A stretch of 5,357 bases of DNA from DHVE2 group archaeon (GTDB lineage Archaea; Thermoplasmatota; Thermoplasmata; Thermoplasmatales; Aciduliprofundaceae): NCBI GenBank assembly GCA_026986135.1, contig JALSPD010000008.1, positions 1 to 5,357 on the forward strand, in the 5' to 3' direction. The translations under genes and the position numbers were made by a program. The notes below the pieces were generated by a model. The model was not told the DNA's origin, did not search any database, and saw only the letters and a program-made list of their open reading frames with translations. Positions 1 through 4,836 of this stretch are shown piece after piece (position 1 is the first letter of the stretch; each line of letters opens with the position of its first letter).

Positions 1-1369
1 AATGAGCGTGCATATAAAGGCGGATGTAGGGGCCTTTGCCAAGATAGGGAAGCCAGGAGAGTTTCGTCTTGAGAAGATAAGGGATGTGAGTCAGAGAGAG
101 GCGGAAGAAATTGCGGATGATATAGTGGAGAGGGCACGCAGGGATAGAAAATCTTTCATAGAGTTGGATTCACGAGGTGCCACAGTGGTGCAGCTTCGCG
201 AGTACAGAATAGCCATAACCCGTCCACCATTCTCAGATGCCCTGGAGATAACCGCCGTCAGGCCCGTGGTGAAACTGGGTCTAGAGGATTACAGTATAAG
301 CGAGAAGCTCCGCAGACGCCTTGAAGAGCGGGCTGAAGGAATCCTCGTATCAGGAGCACCGGGTGCTGGAAAGAGCACCTTTGTGCAGGCACTTGCTGAG
401 CACTATGCCAGCATGGGAAAGATCGTGAAAACCATGGAAAAGCCCCGTGATCTGGTACTCAGCGAGGGAATAACACAGTATACCGCCCTTGAAGGGAGTA
501 TGGAGAGAACTGGAGATATTCTCCTGCTTGTCCGTCCCGACTACACAATCTTTGATGAGATGAGAACAACCGGCGACTTCAAGGTCTTCATGGATCTGCG
601 GCTTGCAGGTGTGGGCATGGTTGGCGTTGTCCATGCGACAAGGGCCGTTGATGCGGTGCAGCGATTTATAGGGCGTGTTGAACTTGGAGTAATTCCCCAG
701 GTGGTTGATACTATCATTCATATTGAGCGGGGAGATATTGCCAGGGTTCTGACCCTGAAGTACATGGTTAAGGTGCCATCGGGAATGCATGAGGAGGATC
801 TCGCCAGGCCTGTGATTGAGGTGCGCGACCTGGAATCGGAGAAGCTCCTTTACGAGATATACAGCTTCGGGGAGCAGGTGGTGGTTGTTCCTGTTGAGGA
901 GGAGACAAAGGGAGTTTATTACCTGGCTGAAAGGGAGATAGAGAGGGAGATAAGAGAGATGCATCCAGGAGTGCGTGTAAGGGCGAGGGTCACGGGACCA
1001 AACAGCGCCACCATTTATGTGAATCCCTCTGCAATACCGGCACTCATAGGAAAAAAGGGAAGGAACATAGAACGGCTTGAAAAGATGCTCGGAATCTCAA
1101 TCAATGTTGAGGAACTGGGCGGAAAAATGGAGCATAGAGAGGGAAGAAAGATAATGGCTGAGGTGGAGATGAGAAAGAAGACCCTACGCCTCATAGTTGG
1201 AGATGAACTATCGCACATGAAGGTCGCGGTGTACGCAAACCGCAGGCACCTCTTTGATGCCACCGTGTCATCTGAGGGATACATCAACATCAGAAAGAGC
1301 ACCACAAATGGAAAGAAAATAATGGAAGCCCTACGGAACGGAGAAGCAATCTATGTTGTTCCTCTCTGA
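1..1369 (+). CDS. PIN/PilT-family ATPase with C-terminal KH domain (5' partial)
   Basis: Seen: 455 residues are readable from base 2. Numbered from there, they hold a Walker A motif GAPGAGKST (118-126), a Walker B-like YTIFDEMRT (181-189, D185/E186), a histidine-box region VGVVHATRAVDAVQRF (207-222), and a KH-type GxxG loop LIGKKGRNIERLE (348-360), followed by a roughly 65-residue C-terminal tail. Family knowledge: this matches the archaeal COG1855 proteins, PilT/VirB11-like ATPases of about 600 residues made of an N-terminal PIN nuclease domain, the ATPase and a KH RNA-binding domain. The ATG at base 2 falls where the family is already past the PIN domain, and no ribosome-binding site can be seen, so I take it as an internal methionine and the gene as cut by the window edge. 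Inference: a cytosolic, RNA-associated ATPase rather than a pilus motor; its physiological role is not established. The stop codon lies inside the convergent CYTH gene. Confidence 0.9.
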   Translation, partial: MSVHIKADVGAFAKIGKPGEFRLEKIRDVSQREAEEIADDIVERARRDRKSFIELDSRGATVVQLREYRIAITRPPFSDALEITAVRPVVKLGLEDYSISEKLRRRLEERAEGILVSGAPGAGKSTFVQALAEHYASMGKIVKTMEKPRDLVLSEGITQYTALEGSMERTGDILLLVRPDYTIFDEMRTTGDFKVFMDLRLAGVGMVGVVHATRAVDAVQRFIGRVELGVIPQVVDTIIHIERGDIARVLTLKYMVKVPSGMHEEDLARPVIEVRDLESEKLLYEIYSFGEQVVVVPVEEETKGVYYLAEREIEREIREMHPGVRVRARVTGPNSATIYVNPSAIPALIGKKGRNIERLEKMLGISINVEELGGKMEHREGRKIMAEVEMRKKTLRLIVGDELSHMKVAVYANRRHLFDATVSSEGYINIRKSTTNGKKIMEALRNGEAIYVVPL

Positions 1370-1872
1370 TTTTCCTTTTCCAGAAGAAGCTCCAGGTAGG
1401 ATTTCCTTATGAATTCCTTCAGATGTAGCTTTTCACATACCTCCATCACCTTCTCCCTGCATTCACCGTACTCACCTATGCATTCCACCTCCACAAAGTG
1501 TCCAAGGTGATCCACCGTGTCCAGTGAGATTGTTACATCGCCAATTCTGTAGTATCTTCTTCTCTTTCGCACCCTTGCCACTTCTCTGAAGCCGAGAGCG
1601 CTGAGTATGCCACGCATCTCCATTTCGCTATCAAAATGCACTATGTGCTCCTCTCTGCTCTTCGTATCCATATCCACCTTCGGACCTTTGTAGGTAAGGG
1701 AGGAACCGTTGCGTATTCTCAGGGCCTCATCCGTCGTGGAAAAATCGCGGCAGGGATGCGAGAAATATGTGTCCTCTTCAACCACCTCCTTCAAGAAATA
1801 CGCGCCCATATCCACGATGCTCTTTTCCATCTCGGCTGGAGAATCAATCCTGACTTTGACCTCGACCTCCAT
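1351..1872 (-). CDS. CYTH-superfamily protein (class IV adenylate cyclase / ThTPase type)
   Basis: Seen: 173 residues beginning MEVEVKVRI, the ExExK signature of CYTH proteins (E2, E4, K6). Further family-like elements follow: DTYFSHPCRDFSTTDEALRIR-type strand (34-54), YKGP with K62, REE (73-75), basic VRKRRRYY (101-108), SLDTVDHLG with D118 (116-124) and FVEVE (126-130). The alternating acidic and basic residues line the triphosphate tunnel in this fold. Family knowledge: CYTH enzymes bind triphosphates with divalent metals, acting as CyaB-type adenylate cyclases, thiamine triphosphatases or inorganic triphosphatases. Archaeal members are usually annotated as class IV adenylate cyclase, but the activity is seldom tested and sequence alone does not decide it. 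Start: an in-frame TTG at 1887 would add five residues, but it overlaps the GGAGGT SD (1885-1880), which is 7 bases from the ATG at 1872, so the ATG is preferred. The gene probably shares a transcript with the tRNA-Leu just upstream, and its last 19 bases overlap the convergent ATPase gene. Confidence 0.88.
   Translation of the reverse strand: MEVEVKVRIDSPAEMEKSIVDMGAYFLKEVVEEDTYFSHPCRDFSTTDEALRIRNGSSLTYKGPKVDMDTKSREEHIVHFDSEMEMRGILSALGFREVARVRKRRRYYRIGDVTISLDTVDHLGHFVEVECIGEYGECREKVMEVCEKLHLKEFIRKSYLELLLEKENQRGTT
1370..1379 (+). terminator. Possible T-rich terminator of the ATPase gene
   Basis: The sequence TTTTCCTTTT follows the TGA stop (1367-1369) directly. Archaeal RNA polymerase can stop at U-rich tracts without a hairpin, so this is a plausible termination site. 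It also encodes C-terminal residues of the CYTH protein on the other strand, so the T-richness may simply reflect Glu/Lys codons there. The tract is interrupted and weak. Confidence 0.25.
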
Positions 1873-1879
1873 GAGAACT

Positions 1880-1885
1880 ACCTCC
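1880..1885 (-). promoter_or_regulatory. Shine-Dalgarno site of the CYTH gene
   Basis: GGAGGT lies 7 bases upstream of the ATG at 1872 and only four bases from the tRNA discriminator base at 1890. It decides the start in favour of the ATG over the upstream TTG at 1887. It also shows that the mRNA leader is essentially what remains after the tRNA 3' end is cut. Confidence 0.8.
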
Positions 1886-1889
1886 AAAG

Positions 1890-1974
1890 TGCGGGGGGCC
1901 GGATTCGAACCGGCGAACCCCTGCGGGACCAGACCCTGAATCTGGCACCTTTGACCTGGCTCGGTAACCCCCGC
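1890..1974 (-). tRNA. tRNA-Leu (anticodon CAG)
   Basis: The minus strand folds as a class II tRNA. The acceptor stem is GCGGGGG (1974-1968) with CCCCCGC (1897-1891), and the D-stem is ACC/GGT. The anticodon stem CCAGA/TCTGG encloses the loop TTCAGGG, so the anticodon is CAG (1938-1936), reading CUG leucine codons. The long variable arm has the stem CCC-GCA-GGG, and the T-arm is GCCGG-TTCGAAT-CCGGC. The discriminator is A (1890), as expected for leucine tRNA. The CCA end is not encoded: the next bases are CTT, so it must be added by CCA transferase. No intron is seen. The gene lies between the membrane-protein gene (23 bases upstream) and the CYTH start codon (17 bases downstream). Confidence 0.97.
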
Positions 1975-1995
1975 TCCGCTGGGTATATGGAGGAG

Positions 1996-2007
1996 AATTA
2001 TTTATTT
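1996..2007 (-). promoter_or_regulatory. TATA box for tRNA-Leu and probably the CYTH gene
   Basis: On the minus strand AAATAAATAATT is centred about 27 bases upstream of the tRNA 5' end, the usual archaeal TATA-to-start distance, so transcription would begin at or very near the mature 5' end. It overlaps the final codons and the TAA stop (2000-1998) of the upstream membrane-protein gene. No separate TATA fits between the tRNA and the CYTH gene, so this promoter probably serves both. Inferred from position and composition only. Confidence 0.55.
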
Positions 2008-3677
2008 TTTCTGGTTTTTCCCTTCCTTTCAGAAATGTAGGTTGCAAGGATAACCCCTGCGAATATGGGAAGTATAATCCCAAGATAGAAAATCACCCCT
2101 GTGGTGATGTCTGACGAGGTAACCTCCATGGATGGATTGTAGAAGAGTAGATAGATGCTGATAAGGGACATGGATAGAAGCACTGCAAATCCAATTATGA
2201 TTGTCATGGCAAGAGTGGGTGATTTTCCAATATCTCTCCCAATCCCGTACTTTGCACTTTTTTGTGATGCAAAGGTGTACACAAGAGCAACGCCACCTGC
2301 GAAGGTTATAAGTAATGCGAGGGGAAATGTGAGAAGGGAGAGATGCACTATCCTCTCCATTTTCCTCCCATCCTTGAGAATTTCCCCGTGGGTTTCCCAG
2401 TAAAATGATAGAAGTAAGATGGCAATCCAGAATATAAGTAGTGTGGAGACACCGAGGAAGAATCCGAGCCATCCCGCAATGGGGGCGAGGTAATTCACGA
2501 TAATCTCCTGCCTTTCCTTCTCAATCCATACCCCGGCACCTGCCCCGGTTACCGTTCCATACAGATCATGCTCTGGCAGTTTTCCATCGTAATTCCAGTA
2601 GTAATAATAGGAGTGGTTGTGGTAAACAAACCTGTAATCTCCATAATTCGGATGCATTTCCATATCTTCCGGGAGTTTGAAGTAAATCCTTATCCAGCCA
2701 GAAGAACCCCAGGAGGGGGAGGTTCCAAGGGGGAAGTAGGCACGGTGATTCCATAGCGGCAATTTTACTGTGATTTCAATCCCTTCCATTCCCACCATTG
2801 CACCTCTCGCACCGCCGTATATTGCAAGAAGGGTATTCGTGAAGTATCGCATAAGCGTGTGGTTTCCATCCGCTTCTTTATTTATAGTATCAACCAGCTC
2901 ATCTCCATCCTCTATTGAAATCAGAGACCATCCTGGGATGAGTTTAATATTTGCCGTGGGATGCTTCTTCACATAATCCCTGAGTAACTCCATACTGCGG
3001 GGACATTTTTCCTCAAGAATCTCATATTTCTCCAGGGGTATTGGCGCACGCGTCTTGGCTTTAATCACCATCGCGTAATAATTTCCATACCTATCAAGAG
3101 CATCCTTCACCTCGTCAGGAAGGGTTATGTTGTTCTCAATCTCAAAATTCTTCAATTGCCGGGTTGATGTGAAGTTGTAAACCTCAATGGTGTCCCCTGT
3201 CTGGAAATGGTACTCCATCGCTCCACTTCCACTTCCCATTCCACCAACCATCATGTACATACCCATTATCCCGAAGGGAAATGCCATTCCCATGCTTGCA
3301 CTTCCAAGGCCAAAAAGGTATCCCTTCCAGAGGTTATCAACCGCTCTTCTCTCCCTGTGAAGGGTATATCCAACCTTATCAAGCTCATGTTTTGCCAGAA
3401 ATCTCATATCTGTGGTGTTATCAACCTGCAACGGTTCCGGCTCCGTTGGAAGGGGCACCACTATGGTTATATTCCTGCCGGGATCAAGGGAAACAATGCT
3501 GAGAAAGAGATGGAGAATTTCATAGTTATCGTGAACATCCACCACCGCAAGCTGCCTGTTTTCCCTGGTTACAGCATGGAGGGTCTCGTTTATTATTGCA
3601 ACTCCATCTCCCTGAACAGGGGGTATAAGAACTGTGAGCATCATAATTAATACAATCAGAGCCCCCAATCGTCTCAT
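1998..3677 (-). CDS. Exported multi-pass membrane protein of unknown function, Met/Gly-rich
   Basis: I do not recognise this 559-residue protein with confidence. Seen: a signal peptide (residues 1-23, MRR then a hydrophobic core, likely cut near VQG-DG); a large domain to about residue 395; four hydrophobic segments (about 398-426, 443-470, 487-513, 526-547); and a basic tail RKGKTRKNK, which suggests a cytoplasmic C-terminus. Seven N-x-S/T sequons (N30, N69, N87, N168, N183, N272, N354) all precede the first C-terminal membrane segment, consistent with an outward-facing glycosylated domain. Residues 121-154 are hydrophobic and rich in Met and Gly (eight Met between 129 and 154) and may be a fifth membrane or membrane-associated element. 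Residues 353-363 are rich in His, Tyr and Trp. The stretch 65-82 (PGRNITIVVPLPTEPEPL) loosely recalls DUF2330 secreted proteins; this is a weak resemblance from memory. The start ATG has no SD but a TATA about 25 bases upstream, so the mRNA is probably leaderless. The gene is divergent from wtpA; a functional link is possible but unproven. Confidence 0.85.
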   Translation of the reverse strand: MRRLGALIVLIMMLTVLIPPVQGDGVAIINETLHAVTRENRQLAVVDVHDNYEILHLFLSIVSLDPGRNITIVVPLPTEPEPLQVDNTTDMRFLAKHELDKVGYTLHRERRAVDNLWKGYLFGLGSASMGMAFPFGIMGMYMMVGGMGSGSGAMEYHFQTGDTIEVYNFTSTRQLKNFEIENNITLPDEVKDALDRYGNYYAMVIKAKTRAPIPLEKYEILEEKCPRSMELLRDYVKKHPTANIKLIPGWSLISIEDGDELVDTINKEADGNHTLMRYFTNTLLAIYGGARGAMVGMEGIEITVKLPLWNHRAYFPLGTSPSWGSSGWIRIYFKLPEDMEMHPNYGDYRFVYHNHSYYYYWNYDGKLPEHDLYGTVTGAGAGVWIEKERQEIIVNYLAPIAGWLGFFLGVSTLLIFWIAILLLSFYWETHGEILKDGRKMERIVHLSLLTFPLALLITFAGGVALVYTFASQKSAKYGIGRDIGKSPTLAMTIIIGFAVLLSMSLISIYLLFYNPSMEVTSSDITTGVIFYLGIILPIFAGVILATYISERKGKTRKNK

Positions 3678-3697
3678 AGACTTATATACCCCTAAAA

Positions 3698-3705
3698 CTA
3701 TATAG
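3698..3705 (-). promoter_or_regulatory. TATA box of the membrane-protein gene (leaderless)
   Basis: The palindrome CTATATAG is centred about 25 bases upstream of the ATG at 3677, so transcription would start at or next to the start codon. No GGAGG-like site precedes the ATG, which fits a leaderless mRNA. A second A/T-rich element, TATATAAG (3688-3681), is too close to the ATG: it would place the start inside the gene and remove the signal peptide. Confidence 0.5.
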
Positions 3706-3797
3706 AGTTTTCTTTGCCAATATCTGATAGATAGATTCGTATTTTCAGGTTTTAACCCTCACAGAAACAACGCCCTATATGCACATCAGATCACGTA

Positions 3798-3807
3798 ATA
3801 TTTAAAT
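3798..3807 (+). promoter_or_regulatory. TATA box of wtpAB
   Basis: ATATTTAAAT lies about 48 bases upstream of the wtpA ATG. A start about 25 bases downstream would fall near 3828-3832, giving a leader of roughly 20 bases that just contains the SD. It is the best match to an archaeal box A in this intergenic region. Inferred from sequence and spacing. Confidence 0.6.
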
Positions 3808-3814
3808 TTTCAAT

Positions 3815-3838
3815 CGTTATTCCTCATTTGACATAACG
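3815..3838. promoter_or_regulatory. Inverted repeat CGTTAT-N12-ATAACG, candidate operator
   Basis: Two perfect 6-base half-sites (3815-3820 and 3833-3838) lie 18 bases apart start to start, nearly two helical turns. They sit between the wtpA TATA box and the SD and span the predicted transcription start. A dimeric repressor bound here would block initiation, which would suit metal- or oxyanion-responsive control of a transporter. Because the left arm is probably upstream of the RNA start, a DNA operator is more likely than an mRNA hairpin. Short repeats of this size can occur by chance. Confidence 0.3.
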
Positions 3839-3845
3839 GAGGTGA
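3838..3845 (+). promoter_or_regulatory. Shine-Dalgarno site of wtpA
   Basis: GGAGGTGA is close to a full complement of the archaeal 16S rRNA 3' end. The GGAGG core is 7 bases from the ATG at 3850, which fixes the start directly before the hydrophobic N-terminal segment. Confidence 0.85.
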
Positions 3846-3849
3846 AGGG

Positions 3850-4836
3850 ATGAAACATCTTGCAGCAATCGTGGCGGCAATTGTTCTGGGCGTTGCACTC
3901 CTGGGCGGATACCTTTACATCAGCCACGGCGAAAACGAGAGAACCATAACCGTACTTGCCGCAGGTAGCTTGGCAGTACCGTTCGGCAAAATCGCCGAGG
4001 AATACGAGAAAGAGTACGGAATTAAGGTGAGAATTGAAACAGCCGGAAGTGTGGAGACGGTGAAGAAGATAAGCGAACTCCATGTCCATGCGGATGTGGT
4101 GGCCGTTGCAGATTACAGGGCGATAGAAAATTACCTCATGCCCAATTACACATCGTGGTACATAAAATTCGCCAGAAACGAAATTGTGATTGCCTACACT
4201 TCACATAGCAGATACTCCTCTGAGATAAATTCCACTAACTGGATGGATATATTTTCACGAGATGATGTTCGCATCGGATTTTCCTCCCCTAACGACGATC
4301 CATGCGGGTATCGGGCTGTGATGATGTTTTATCTTGCCAGCAGGCACTATAACTCATCAATTTTCAGGGATGTGGTGGAAAACAACACGGGAATAAGGAT
4401 TGATAATGGGAAAATAGAGGTTCCTGATGACGCCAATTTACTCAACTCTTCGGGTAGAGTATTCATTAAGAGAAAATCCGTATCGCTTCTGAGCGATCTT
4501 GAGAGTGGAAATATTGACTACGCCATAGAGTACCTCTCTGTGGCAAAGCAGCACGGCCTGAAATATCTGCGTCTGCCCGACGACATAAACCTATCCAATG
4601 CCAGCAAATCACAGTGGTATCAGCGTGCTATGGTTGTGCTGGCAGATGGTAAAACTGTTAAGGGAGATGCCATAAACTATGCAATTACCATACCTGAAAA
4701 CGCTCCCAACAGAGAAGATGCGTACAGATTCGTCGCCATGGTCACAGGGGATACTGGAAGAGAGATCCTCAACAGCTGCGGTCAGCCACCCATGTACGAG
4801 GCAGTTGGCACCGTGCCGGAGGAGATATCTCCATGA
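3850..4836 (+). CDS. wtpA: Tungstate/molybdate ABC transporter substrate-binding protein WtpA
   Basis: This protein captures tungstate and/or molybdate outside the cell and delivers it to the WtpB permease, supplying metal for pterin-cofactor enzymes. Seen: 328 residues; an N-terminal hydrophobic helix (4-24); TVLAAGSLAVPF (34-45) and ETAGSVETVKKISEL (63-77), the Ser-containing oxyanion loops; ADVVAVADY (81-89); MPNYTSWYIKFARNEIVIAY (97-116); FSSPNDDPCGYRA (144-156); SGNIDYAIEY (219-228); and GQPPM near the end. These follow the archaeal WtpA pattern closely, over its usual length. Family knowledge: archaeal members bind the oxyanion in octahedral coordination using one Asp and one Glu carboxylate; D150 in NDDPCGYRA and E227 in DYAIEY are the likely equivalents. 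There is no lipobox Cys near the N-terminal helix, so the protein is either anchored by that helix or cut as an ordinary signal peptide. Seven N-x-S/T sequons suggest surface glycosylation. It overlaps wtpB by four bases. Tungstate versus molybdate preference cannot be read from the sequence. Confidence 0.96.
   Translation: MKHLAAIVAAIVLGVALLGGYLYISHGENERTITVLAAGSLAVPFGKIAEEYEKEYGIKVRIETAGSVETVKKISELHVHADVVAVADYRAIENYLMPNYTSWYIKFARNEIVIAYTSHSRYSSEINSTNWMDIFSRDDVRIGFSSPNDDPCGYRAVMMFYLASRHYNSSIFRDVVENNTGIRIDNGKIEVPDDANLLNSSGRVFIKRKSVSLLSDLESGNIDYAIEYLSVAKQHGLKYLRLPDDINLSNASKSQWYQRAMVVLADGKTVKGDAINYAITIPENAPNREDAYRFVAMVTGDTGREILNSCGQPPMYEAVGTVPEEISP
4818..4824 (+). promoter_or_regulatory. Shine-Dalgarno site of wtpB inside wtpA
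   Basis: GGAGGAG, within the last codons of wtpA, ends 8 bases before the ATG at 4833. It supports starting wtpB at the ATGA overlap, and therefore supports the long N-terminus, since the internal ATG at 5058 has no comparable site. Confidence 0.7.

Larger units (their letters stand above)
3678..3849. other. Divergent intergenic promoter region
   Basis: This 172-base stretch separates the start codons of the membrane-protein gene (leftward) and wtpA (rightward). It holds a TATA box for each direction, the wtpA SD and an inverted repeat, CGTTAT-N12-ATAACG, near the wtpA transcription start. A 7-base inverted pair ATCTGAT (3722-3728) and ATCAGAT (3785-3791) is also present but could easily be chance. 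I see no open reading frame or structured RNA here. Confidence 0.8.

Noticed and set aside
2..4. ATG at base 2 as the true start of the ATPase
   Set aside because: There is only one upstream base, so no initiation signal can be judged, and the family normally has a PIN domain before this point. Treated as internal.
350..964. 204-codon open frame on the minus strand inside the ATPase gene
   Set aside because: It lies wholly opposite a strongly conserved ATPase region, its translation is rich in His, Leu and Cys with no recognisable domain, and it has no promoter or SD. It is a shadow of the real gene.
1890..1974. tRNA-Leu as an integration site for a mobile element
   Set aside because: The sequence at the tRNA 3' end runs straight into the CYTH SD. 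No repeated tRNA fragment, integrase or foreign-looking segment is present.
1636..2040. Plus-strand open frame crossing the CYTH gene, the tRNA and the end of the membrane-protein gene
   Set aside because: It runs antisense through a well-folded tRNA and a CYTH coding region, and its translation contains the typical artefact of reading a tRNA T-arm (GRIRTGEP).
3681..3688. TATATAAG as the TATA box of the membrane-protein gene
   Set aside because: It is 4-11 bases from the ATG, which would put transcription start inside the gene and remove the signal peptide. CTATATAG at 3698-3705 is correctly spaced.
3722..3791. ATCTGAT / ATCAGAT inverted pair in the divergent promoter region
   Set aside because: The arms are only 7 bases and lie 56 bases apart without extension. 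This is expected by chance in such a region and does not line up with either promoter.
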